Shown here one piece after another: positions 54,047 to 64,000 of a DNA stretch of 64,000 bases (its first letter is position 1; every line of letters begins with the position of its first letter). A model generated the notes under the pieces. The model ran no database searches. It saw only the letters and a program-made list of their open reading frames with translations, and had not been told where the DNA came from. This stretch comes from Armigeres subalbatus (lineage: Eukaryota; Arthropoda; Insecta; Diptera; Culicidae). The stretch is from the NCBI RefSeq assembly GCF_024139115.2, contig NC_085139.1:66569203-66633202 (forward strand), written 5' to 3'. A program made the translations under genes and the position numbers.

Positions 54047-54844
54047 TTTGTACCCAGAGTTTTCAATTGTACCAACTGCAAACAGTTGGGGCACACTACC
54101 GAGTTTTGCGACAACAAGCCCCGTTGTGGCAAATGTTTTGAGAAGCATAGGGAGGAGTCATGCCAACAACAAGCTACAAAATGTGCTTATTGTGGTCTGG
54201 ACCCTCCCCATGGTTTGCAAGAATGCCCAGTGTACAGAAAGCGCACCCAAAAAGTGAAGCGTTCGTTGGTACAGCGCTCCAAGCAGTCGTATGCAGAAAT
54301 GGTGAAGTCGCAAGACACATCCGCAACTGCTAACGCATCGGCTGCTATTTCAGCTGCCGCTCAAGTTAGTGATTTTTATGATGTCATTTCCATTGACGAA
54401 TCGGACTCTGACGTAGCCGACATGGATGATTCTGCGGAGGTACACGTACCCGAAAAGAGGAAGAAACCGTCTTCCCCGGGATTGCGCCGTAAGAAAACAA
54501 AAATCGTCCCTAAAAGCTTGCAAAAATTTGATGGTAATGGGGGATTATTTAAAATCCCGAAGCAGCCTGTCTACACTGCTCCTTTTGACCCATGTTGCAG
54601 TAAGACATTCCCGCCATTGCCTAAAACTGATGTTACAAAGAAACATCAGTCAAGGAATATCTCTGAGCAGAAAACTGCTACTCGCACTTCAAAGAAAAGA
54701 ATCTCGTCCAAGCGAGGATTGATATCCTTTAAGGACCTTGTGGATCGTATTTTGAACTTATTCAATACTCCGAATTCATTGAGGCCAATCATTGACCTCT
54801 TCATCCCAACAGTTGAAAGTTATCTGAAGCAATCACGGGGATGA
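54047..54844 (+). pseudogene. LINE ORF1, C-terminal zinc-knuckle part
   Basis: It starts at V-P-R-V-F-N and has three zinc knuckles in a row: C-T-N-C-K-Q-L-G-H-T-T-E-F-C, C-G-K-C-F-E-K-H-R-E-E-S-C and C-A-Y-C-G-L-D-P-P-H-G-L-Q-E-C. A Ser/Lys-rich tail runs to the TGA at 54842-54844. The knuckles bind nucleic acid in I- and Jockey-type ORF1 proteins. It is cut off from its N-terminal part by the 51428-54046 insertion. Confidence 0.85.
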
Positions 54845-55097
54845 CAAGCTACGCCATCTTTGTCACATCTTTTCTGAATCATCAACACGAGTGCACTGCG
54901 AATGCAACATAAACAATTGCGAGAGTGAAAATGATATAAAACGAACAAATGCATAGACAGTACCTTGTGCAACTAGCATTCTAAATAATTGAGCAAATAA
55001 GTTGAACATTCTTAAGTTTGAAGCATGGAATCGAGTGTGAAATTGTTTTAATTGATAATCCGTTAATTTTTTCTCTATTTTCTTATGATTGTATCAT

Positions 55098-55719
55098 AGC
55101 GGGCTTGGTAGTCATATGGCTACTGCTTCTGCCTCATACGCAGGAGGTCGTGGGTTCAATCCCAGGTCCGTTCCATTCTCCTACTTTGTATCTTTCTCTT
55201 TATTTCTCATGTTCTAGCAATCGCTAGAACTGGAAATGGACTTCAATACCGTTTCCATTACTATTCCTATATACCTTCAACTTAAGTATTCTATCAGTAT
55301 ACTGCTAGAATTGGAAATGAACTATAGAGCTCTTTTCCTACATCCAATTAGAAATTCCATCAGTAACCTTCTCCTATCTATCACATTGCTGGCAGCTCGT
55401 TAACCAAGACGGACCTCTGCCTCTCCAACCTAACCCAGAAATTCCAAAAAATTCCGCATGGACTCGTGGCAAGTGCAGAGGTATATTCGGCTTGCAGTGG
55501 GCGAGTGATTGCATCATCATTTCCTCCCCCTTCCCTACATTGACTTGCATTCTGACGTGGCAGGCGCCAGTATGACTTAACAAATGAGATCACCAGTACT
55601 TGTACATTGAAGATGTGTGCTAGTCCCAAGCAAACATCTGTTGGTTCCCTGTGCAAGAACAGCTGATCTGGTCATAATGGAGTAGCAACTACGAGCAGTC
55701 AATCAAGCTCAAGCTCAAG
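55098..55719 (+). mobile_element. tRNA-Met-derived SINE with perfect 23-bp TSD
   Basis: It begins AGCGGGCTTGGTAGTCATATG. The tRNA-like head has an anticodon-loop-like CTCATAC (CAU), GGAGGTCGTGGGTTCAATCC as the B-box region, and ends in an (AAGCTC)n tail. The direct repeat, CTATTTTCTTATGATTGTAT followed by CAT, flanks it at 55075-55097 and 55720-55742. At 622 bp it is long for a SINE, so the body may include another insertion. It lies in the ORF1-ORF2 spacer of the LINE. Confidence 0.85.
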
Positions 55720-55989
55720 CTATTTTCTTATGATTGTATCATGTTGCATTATGGGTATGGGCGTTTTGCATCATATTCTCCTGTAAAAACGTAAACATTC
55801 AGAATTCACGCACATACTATTACAAAATAAATCAGTATTGGGGTAATTTGACACTGGGGGATAAATTTATCCCCCAAAAAATAACGAACAGGGAAACATG
55901 TCAAAATCCATAGTAAAAAAATTGGATGTCACTCCTCTGGAAGCAATTAACTGGTTCATGGCCCCTTCTTGCAGGACTTGTATCTTTCG

Positions 55990-58900
55990 ATGGACAATAC
56001 GTCCATACAAGATACAATCACTGTGCTGCAGTGGAACTGTCATAGTCTGAAACATAAATTGGACGTGTTTAAGTTTTTAATTCGCAGCTCCGATTGCGAT
56101 ATATTTGCACTCTGTGAAACATGGCTTTCTTCTGAAGATGAAATCAACTTCCACGATTTTAACATTATTCGCCAAGATCGGAATGATCATGATGGTGGCG
56201 TTCTTTTGGGAATCAAAAAATGTCACACTTTCTACAGAATTCCCATTCCGACTGTTAATGGTTTAGAAATCGTCGCTTGCCAAGTAAATGTAAAGAATAA
56301 AAACCTTTGCATAGCTTCAGTGTATATTCCCCCAAATGCCTCGCTTAGTCGTCGACATCTTTGGAGCGCAGTCTCGCTTCTATCATTCCCAGTTTTTATA
56401 CTGGGTGATATGAATGCACATGGTACTGCATGGGGCGAAACCAGAGACGATAACGGAGCGCCAATTTTCTATGATTTGTGCGACGATTTCAACATGAATA
56501 TCTTGAACACAGGTGAAGTAACTCGAATAGGACCTCAAGGTCAAGAAAGTCGATTAGATCTGTCTTTATGCTCAAACTCACTATCATTAGATTGTACGTG
56601 GAAGGTAATCCAAGATCCCCATGGTAGTGACCATATGCCGATAGTCACCACAATCAAAAATGGCTATCAACGATCAGAGCCAGCTCAGGTTCCTTTCGAC
56701 CTCACGAGGAACATTGACTTGCAAAAATTTGCATCGGCGGTACAAATTGGTATTGAATCAACTGATATTCTTCCACCACTGGATGAATATCGATTCCTCT
56801 CCGAATTGATTAATAAATGCGCACTAGAAGCTCAGAAACGACGCGTTCCAAGTACATCTGTCATAAGAAGACCAGCCACTCCTGGATGGGATGATGAATG
56901 TACTAAGTTGTATTCTGAGAAATCTGATGCCTTCAAGGCTTTTCGTAAACACGGAAGGTCTGAGCTTTTCGAAGAGTACTTGAGGCTTGAAAGAAAGCTG
57001 AAAAATCTTCTCAAGGCTAAAAAACGTAGCTACTGGCGACGTTTTGTCAAGGGACTATCGCGAGAAACCTCAATGACAACACTTTGGAAAATGGCCCGCA
57101 ACGTGCGGAACCGCATTTCCACCAACGAGAGTGAAGAATACTCCAATCGATGGATATTCAACTTCGCAAAAAAGGTCTGTCCAGATTCCGTACCAGCAGA
57201 ACCGCTATTTCGAGAATCGGTCACTGATCCCGGTTCTTTGGGTGGACCATTCTCAATGCTGGAACTTTCTATGTCTCTTATTTCATCGAATAACTCTGCT
57301 CCGGGATGCGATAACATCAAATTCAATCTTCTTGAAAACCTCCCAGATATCGTAAAAAGACGATTACTTGACCTGTACAACTGTTTCATGGAGTACAACA
57401 TTGTGCCACCTGAATGGCGACAGGTCAAAGTAATAGCTATTCAAAAACCTGGGAAGCCAGCGTCTAATCACAATTCATACCGACCGATTGCCATGCTATC
57501 ATGCATGAGAAAATTATTGGAGAAAATGATCCTTTCAAGAGTCGACCATAGGGTCGAAGAAAATGCATTGCTTTCAAATACTCAGTTTGGATTTCGAAAA
57601 GGGAAAGGAACAAACGATTGTCTAGCGTTGCTTTCTTCAGATATACAACTGGCCTTTGCGCACAAGGAGCAATTGGCTTCAGTATTCTTGGACATTAAGG
57701 GCGCTTTTGATTCAGTTTCCATAGAAGTACTGTCAGGCAATCTGCACAGTAGTGGATTACCCGTTATTTTAAATAATTTCTTGTACAATTTGTTGTCAGA
57801 AAAACAAATGAACTTCACACTCGGCACTCTGACAACTTCCAGAAATAGCTACATGGGCCTTCCCCAAGGTTCATGTTTAAGTCCCTTGCTTTATAATTTC
57901 TATGTTAAAGATATTGACAATTGTTTGGAAGGACAATGCACGCTCAGACAACTTGCAGATGATGCCGTGGTCTCTCTAAGAGGTCCATGTGCAGCTGTCT
58001 TGCAAGGACCATTGCAAAATACCTTAGATAATCTGACTGTTTGGGCCAGACATTTAGGGATCGAGTTTTCACCGCAAAAAACTCAATTGGTTGTGTTTAC
58101 TAAGAAGCGGTATCCTGCTCAACTGAAACTCAAGCTGTTGAATGATGACATCAACCAATCTTTATCTTCTAAATACCTTGGGGTCGTGTTTGATTCCAAA
58201 TGCACCTGGAAACTCCACATTGAGTATTTGATACAAAAAGGCCGGAAAAGGATCCATTTTCTACGTTCTATCTCCGGAACATGGTGGGGTGCTCACCCGG
58301 AAGACCTCATCAAACTCTATAGAACGACTATTCTCTCTGTTTTAGAGTATGGCTCTTTCTGCTTCCTCTCAGCAGCTGATTGCCACCTGATCAAATTGGA
58401 ACGAATTCAGTATCGTTGTTTGCGTATTGCCCTTGGCTGCATGCATTCAACGCATAACATGAGCCTGGAGGTGCTTGCTGGAGTCACTCCTTTAAAGCAC
58501 CGTTACTGGGAGCTCTCACTTAGAATACTCATCAAATGTGGAACAAGTAACACACTTGTTCTAGATAACTTCGATAATATGCTTGAACTAACTTGTCGTT
58601 CAAGATTCCTGAGAGTTTATCTCAACTACATATCGTCAGATCTTTGTCTTCCGTGTTTTAATCCCCCTCGAGTTCACTTCACCAACGACAGTTCCTCAAT
58701 TGTATACGATCTGTCCATGAAACATGCCATTCAAGGAATACCAGATCATCTTCGACAAATATCTATCCCTTCCATTTTTTCTGAAAAATATGAACATGTC
58801 AATTGCAATAACAGATATTTCACTGATGGTTCTCGCATTAACGGATCCACTGGCTTCGGTGTTTTCAATGTAACTTCAACCACCTTCCGAAAACTTCAGG

Positions 58901-59659
58901 AACCGTGTTCGGTTTATGTTGCTGAGCTGGCAGCAATTAACTTCACTTTGGGGATAATTTCCGATCAGCCCGTAGACCATTATTTCATCTTCTCGGATAG
59001 TCTTAGTTCTATCGAGGCACTCCGGTCGATGAAACCTGTTAAGCACGCATCTTACTTTCTTACAAACATAAGAGAGCAGATGCGTGGTTTGGTCGAAAGA
59101 TCATTCAAGATTACCTTTGTTTGGGTCCCTTCTCACTGCTCAATCCACGGCAATGAGAAGGCAGACTCGCTGGCAAAGGTGGGCGCACAGGAAGGTGAGG
59201 TTTATGATAGACAATTCTCGAGCAACGAGTTTTTCCCATTAGTCCGTCAGAGTACTCTTCAAAGTTGGCAAAGGAATTGGACACACAATGAACTTGGACG
59301 GTGGCTATTTTCCATAGTTCCAAAAGTTTCTGGGCGAGCGTGGTTCGGAGGTGAGGACTTAAGTCGAGGCTTCATTCGCGTGATGTCGAGACTTATGTCT
59401 AATCACTATTCACTAAACGCACATCTGTAGAATAAACCTTGTCGATAGCAACTTATGTAGGTGCGGAGCCAGTTATGATGACATCGATCACGTAGTTTGG
59501 TCCTGCTCGGAAAATGACGCCTCCAGAGAGCAATTATTGGATACCCTTGTGGCCCGAGGTAAACAACCCTTCAGGGAAGTTCGAGGTGTTTTGGGAGATC
59601 GCGATGTTGTCTATATGCAGGCCATTTTTAGTTTTCTTTGTGCTTCTGACATAAAAATT
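55990..59659 (+). pseudogene. LINE ORF2: endonuclease, reverse transcriptase, RNase H
   Basis: The ATG at 55990 opens M-D-N-T-S-I-Q-D-T. The endonuclease (about 56020-56670) has L-Q-W-N-C-H-S-L, C-E-T-W-L, L-G-D-M-N-A-H, R-L-D-L-S-L and G-S-D-H-M-P-I. The RT (about 57280-58200) has G-F-R-K-G-K-G-T-N-D-C-L, F-L-D-I-K-G-A-F-D and L-A-D-D at 57952-57963. RNase H (about 58815-59200) has F-T-D-G-S, V-A-E-L-A-A, F-S-D-S and W-V-P-S-H. The frame stops at 59430; one shift later it continues with C-R-C-G...H-V-V-W-S-C to 59659. That single indel is the only break seen. It would nick the target and copy LINE RNA. Confidence 0.9.
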
Positions 59660-60043
59660 TAATATTTTGTTTTTTTTTCTTCTTTCTTCAAAGTTTTTTT
59701 TTGTTTAGTCTCTGCCTTTTTGTTCCGTAGAGCTCCATAGCTCTTGCCATCCGGAAGATGCTCCCAGTCGAACCATTCCTCGAGCATGACGACACGCCAC
59801 ATCGTCACTGACGCCAAATGCCCGGATTAGAAGCTGAAATTTCCTTATCCCAAATCCTAAGCCCCGTCCATCCTTAAACTTTGTAAACTAACCTCGAGTC
59901 ACCACGAGTATGCTGGCTCCTTCCCCTCTCTTATTAACTGTATAATAAAATGATATTGATTGTATATATCACAAAGAACCATGGCTCCGTAAAGTGTTAT
60001 ACACGCCTGAGCCTACCAAATAAACGAACTTGAAAAAAAAAAA
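59660..60043 (+). other. LINE 3' untranslated region and poly(A) tail
   Basis: It starts with T-rich sequence and ends GAGCCTACCAAATAAACGAA, followed by an A-run of about 11. AATAAA is present just before the tail. Confidence 0.75.
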
Positions 60044-60340
60044 TAATTTCCAATTTTAGACAAAAATCGTTGCAATCTTCTATTGCAACGATTAACTCCT
60101 TGTACCCTTAGTATAAAATAGGTTAAGATTAGTTTAAGTTGAAAACATTGTAATTCCTACATGGTTCAATTCAACCAGAGGAAAAATTCTAACTGCCAGA
60201 GGCAATTGAAATGTATTAATAATAACTAAAAATATATCATAGCAAATAAGGATGATAGTGTTAAGAAAACACGGAACACCTAGTCTAAGAGATGAATGCA
60301 TGTATTAGATAATTAGCAAATAAAATTAAAAAAAAATGAC
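60044..60340 (+). mobile_element. Probable 5'-truncated LINE 3' tail
   Basis: The stretch has a small perfect hairpin (AATCGTTGCAAT..ATTGCAACGATT at about 60065-60095), then AT-rich sequence ending TTAGCAAATAAAATT and an A-run at about 60329-60338. This looks like the tail of another LINE, but no frame or duplication is seen. Confidence 0.4.
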
Positions 60341-61190
60341 CCTTTGGATATCGTAATAGACGACTTGAGAGTTCCATATTGAATATTGAAGGTTTGATTC
60401 TGTAATAACTTTATACTTATAAATTCATATTGAAATATACAAATTTCTGTAGTTTTACCATCGAAATCAAAACTGTCGAGTCACTACATAGCACTAATTC
60501 ATGTTCATCTCAGTTGTTTTTGGTGCATTTCCCTTTCTCTTGTCCTTTAACCTATTTTACGGCAGAGTTGGTTTTAGAGATACTGCCGCCAGTATTGCTG
60601 TGAACAGGGATTTCATCGGAACTGTAATGAACTGAAAAGTTTCAAAACAGGACGCGCTAGCATTCTGAACTAAAATTACCCTAATCTGTTAATAATTTCA
60701 AAAAAATATTGTTTAAAAAAACAATGTTTTACTATTTTCCTTTCACCTTGTGTACAGGCAGACATGGAAAAGCTTTCAATTGATAACTGTGGAAATGTGA
60801 TGAAAACACTATATCGAAAAGCAGTTTAAGATCCAGTTACGTATTTAGGACAATTGAAAAATATTAGGGAAACATCAACAAAGGTTTACAATGCACATTG
60901 AGTCATTACAATCAGGCAATTAATAGGATAAGAAGCAATTTGTTGGGATTCATGTTTACAAAGCTGGATTTGATATTCGGATCGTGTCGTTTTAGAATAT
61001 CCCCTTCTTCTCTCGTAGCATTACGTTATTTATATACGCTGCCAAAGCTAATTACCAATTAAAGTCAATGTTTAAATTGAAGTGCTTTTTTAATGCTAAA
61101 TATTTTGCATTATGTATTACACCATTCGCCAACTATCGCCCGTCTAACCAAATCTATTCATATATATATATAAAAGCCCACCGTGAATGA
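60341..61190. other. Unrecognised AT-rich DNA
   Basis: No gene or clear repeat is seen. A short TATATATATATA run followed by AAAAG at about 61163-61176 could serve as a TATA box. Confidence 0.3.
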
Positions 61191-61771
61191 TGCACCATCA
61201 AAGGCTCTATCCTATCACACGCAACAGTCTATTTTGGGTGAGCCTAATCTCCATCAATTTACATCAGAATGACCCTTCTTGAAATCCGCATACTAAATAG
61301 AGCTAGACGGCGGATGACGTGAAATTGATGGATGACACCGTATTATAGAGCAACATTCATTTTCCAGCAGTTGCCGAGCAGCCGAGGGCCATTGCATCTG
61401 CCTACTCCAACACTTCCTACGTTGGTCTGTCCCCAAGCAGCCGAACAGATCCTGCACATATGGATAGGTACACGAACGTCAGAGAAAAGTGGTTTTTCAA
61501 TTTCCATATCCATTTACTCGTCGCTTCTATCTCACCGAGCACAGACACACGAGTTCCGAGAGTTGCCGGGAGTACATAACCAACCAACCAACCGTTCGTC
61601 GGCACAGCTGCACTTCACTGAATGTCCTGTTCTAGTCAACGAACCGAGCTTTGGCTCGCCGCCAGCCATCCAGCCGCATCGCTGCTGGTCGCCTGGCCGT
61701 TCGTCGTGCAGTGTTTTATCGAATTGTTTGGTTAACGATATTGCTCACCGTGCGCTCGGAATGTTCAGCAG
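61191..61771 (+). other. Possible host 5' non-coding exon
   Basis: GC-rich, non-repetitive sequence ends with GCAG|GTATGT at 61771-61772, a strong splice-donor match. A TATA-like run lies upstream at about 61165. Small frames here have no homology. This fits a first exon of a host gene, but the evidence is only the donor and the composition change. Confidence 0.3.
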
Positions 61772-63375
61772 GTATGTACGTTCCCACCGTTGTCGTCGAC
61801 CTTAGGCTACGGACCACCATCTCCTTCACCTCCGACCAATAGCACCATCACCACCAACCGACCGCTGGCTGGGAGGTGTGAAAGCGAACTTGCTATGCGA
61901 TGTGAATTTCCGATCGGGAATCGGGGAAATTGAAAAACTTTGGCTTGGAATTTTTCCTCAATGCAACAGAATGTACCACAACACGACATCGGCGACGACG
62001 CTGCTGCTGCTGCTGATGGCGACGGGCGGGCGGGAATATTCATTAGAACGTGTTCAGGAGTCGGAAGATACACAACGTTGATGCCGGACACGTGTGTGCT
62101 TTTGGCTTTTGCTGCTGCAGTCGAGACGAGAAGCTAGGTAAACATTAATTCTGCCAGCATCAAACCGAACCACCGATGAACGTGTGCCAAAGGCCAAGGC
62201 AATATGAAGAGTAATACTTAGAACTTGAATGGAGCGGCAGCAAGACAGATAGAAAGGAAAAAAACACAAGTTGGAAACAGGCCAACCAAACCTTCCGTAT
62301 CTGGAGGTCACTTCTGCGTGTTTCCGGGTTGGTTTATTTGCCCTTTCGTCGCACACATATTTTCGTTTTTGTGTTTACGTTTTTGCTGTTATTTTTTTAG
62401 TGTCGACACGATTTCAAGCATGGCTCCAAAACAAGTTCGAAACGAATAGAATTATAACATGGGCGTTGTTAGGCTATAGGCCTTCGTGTTCCTTTTGCCG
62501 TACAACTTAGTGAAATTTTTGGGATGCTCCCCTCTTTCAGTGATGAAAATTTTTATATGATCGGTCAGGATTTAACAAGATTCAAGATTTGTGTCAAAGA
62601 AATGAGAGAAAAAACGAGCGATGGGTAATGTTTTTAACATAACCGCGAGTAGACGTAGGACTTGTATAATCGTAACGTATTTACATTTAACTTCTAACTT
62701 TTGGATCTATGGAGTTTGATTATAGGCATTGATACTGCAAACGACAACTTCTATGCTGTGTATAATTATTAGCAATTTGTTATTCAAAACTTTTGGAAAT
62801 AAAACCATTAATTTTGTACATAATTAGAATTGCTTTGTTTCTAACTATTTACTCAAGCAAATGTAGGGCATTTATCAGGGTTTGCAGAAATCGCTCTCAA
62901 TAGAAAACGAACAACGATAAAAGAGAGGCAAAAACTGTTACGAATCATAACAAGCTATGATAATAAATTTATCAAACTTGTATACAAGTGCGAAAAAACA
63001 GAATCGGATAGGTATAGCCCCCACAGAAAAATGGTGATTCTCACTTTGTTTTTGCTCATTTCGTGTTAGTTACTGAACAGCTGTATAGAACAAGTTGAAA
63101 TGCATCATCAGAGCCAGTGCTCCCTGCATTTGGCGCTTTCTAAAAGAAATTTATCATGGGGTATAGCCTCCCGAATCAGTTCTCTATCATGACAGCTTGC
63201 GAAAAAAGTCTCTCGCGGTATGCTACATATCGTATATGTATACAGAGATGATAAGTGAGAGTCTTGTTCTTTCTCTTTAGGATTCAATCCCTGGCATTTA
63301 TAGATTTCTTATTGATGATAGTATTTGAAGTTTAAAAATTCTATTAATAAAATTTTCAGACTTGGGCAAAATGTG
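61772..63375. other. Unrecognised DNA, possibly intronic
   Basis: There are no transposon motifs and no tandem arrays apart from short CTG/CGA runs near 62000. It could be host intron following the possible exon. Confidence 0.3.
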
Positions 63376-63609
63376 TTATTTTAGGGGAACTTTCCCATTT
63401 TCCAAACAAAGAAATACAGCACCAATGAGGGGCCGACTGTTTACTTCGATGACATTTACTTCCAGGGTGCAACAGCCGTAAAAAGTGTAGACAACAACCT
63501 TCCGTGCACCATGTTTACGGTACTTGTCACTGAGTGGCGATTCCGACGTTTCTATCTGTGTTGTTAAACCTGTTACTCTACGTTTTGAGATTTTCACAAT
63601 TTTCACCAT
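63376..63609 (-). other. Unrecognised 77-codon frame
   Basis: It begins M-V-K-I-V-K-I-S-K-R-R and contains G-A-R-K-V-V-V-Y-T-F-Y-G-C-C-T-L-E-V, which has the look of a folded beta-sheet segment. I do not recognise it with confidence. It could be a gene fragment or chance. Both ends lack supporting signals. Confidence 0.2.
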
Positions 63610-64000
63610 GAGCTCATGGAAGTAGTTGGAAAAAATGTAAGAGAAAATCAGGTATTTTGCAAATTTATGGAAAATGGTGGTATTTTAGAAGAAAGTGGTG
63701 ATAAGGAATGAAGGATAAGGTGAAAAGATTATCTCTAGCACTTTGTTTGCACTGATTAGTAGTTTTATAGTGATGAAATTTCGATTTTACTACCATTGAA
63801 AAAACACTATCTCTTGCATTAATCATTTTGACTGCTACCTTATATCGTTGTTTTTTTTGCTAACATGTTTGCTTACTGCTAAAAAAATCACAACAATAAG
63901 AAACAAGTCAAGTAACCCTACTAAAATAGAGGAGGTACTGCTAATACGTCAACGAAAATTATTTAATGGTTTGATTCCAAACTCCGAGTCTACGCCAAGT
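63610..64000. other. Unrecognised DNA
   Basis: AT-rich sequence with no recognisable gene or repeat up to the window end. Confidence 0.3.

Larger units (their letters stand above)
50400..60043 (+). mobile_element. I-clade non-LTR retrotransposon (LINE), with two insertions
   Basis: It has a 5' untranslated part (start uncertain, near 50.4 kb), ORF1 with zinc knuckles (50892 onward and 54047-54844), ORF2 with endonuclease, RT and RNase H (55990-59659), a 3' untranslated part and a poly(A) tail at about 60033-60043. Insertions at 51428-54046 and 55098-55719 are younger. Without them the element is about 6.4 kb. ORF2 is nearly intact, so the copy is fairly young. No target duplication was found. 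The I-clade assignment (MosquI-like) follows from the zinc-knuckle ORF1 and C-terminal RNase H. Confidence 0.8.

Noticed and set aside
63376..63609. Possible fragment of a conserved host protein (faint resemblance to an RNA-processing factor N-terminus)
   Set aside because: The resemblance rests on a few residues recalled from memory. It is too weak to name without a search.

Overview
This window looks like repeat-rich DNA from a mosquito genome, most likely Aedes. The evidence is the kind of elements present: an RTE-type LINE, an I-clade LINE with a zinc-knuckle ORF1, R1-clade fragments, an errantivirus-type LTR element, tRNA-derived SINEs and many short inverted-repeat elements (MITEs), together with eukaryotic splice-like signals and no bacterial gene layout. 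I found no intact host protein gene. The long reading frames belong to transposable elements or are by-products of tandem repeats. Two stretches (about 49.25-49.54 kb and 61.48-61.77 kb) could be non-coding first exons of host genes, with low confidence.

0-17.5 kb is a stack of nested insertions. One RTE-type LINE can be followed in pieces from base 1 to about 15.3 kb. It is split by a 7.37-kb hAT-like element (222-7588, 8-bp target duplication), by three TIR elements, and by an R1-clade fragment on the minus strand (about 10.17-13.92 kb) that is itself split by three more elements. Next come the RNase H end and 3' tail of an I-type LINE, split by a MITE that holds two further copies of itself.

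18.7-26.1 kb is a Ty3/gypsy errantivirus-like element. It has 330-bp LTRs that I read as identical, sits inside a TA microsatellite, and carries gag, protease, an intact RT/RNase H/integrase frame and an env-like gene. Small frameshifts break gag-protease and env.

28.35-35.02 kb is a 6.7-kb array of about 290 copies of a 23-bp unit. 35-41.7 kb is mixed unrecognised DNA with small MITEs, a 53-bp LINE tail flanked by a perfect 19-bp duplication, an RTE fragment and a 100-bp near-perfect palindrome.

41.7-48.8 kb holds two satellite arrays (133-bp and 132-bp monomers) separated by a short element. The second appears to be a diverged version of the first in the opposite orientation.

50.4-60.04 kb is an I-clade LINE. 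ORF1 has a premature stop and a 2.6-kb insertion, the ORF1-ORF2 spacer carries a SINE with a 23-bp duplication, and ORF2 is almost intact. 60-64 kb is mostly unrecognised, possibly host non-coding DNA.

The most promising unusual signals are: a group of MITEs whose ends read CCCRAG and which make 2-bp target duplications of varied sequence; the inverted, related satellite pair; an element whose single internal unit has expanded to ten copies; and the 23-bp array that is open in all six frames.
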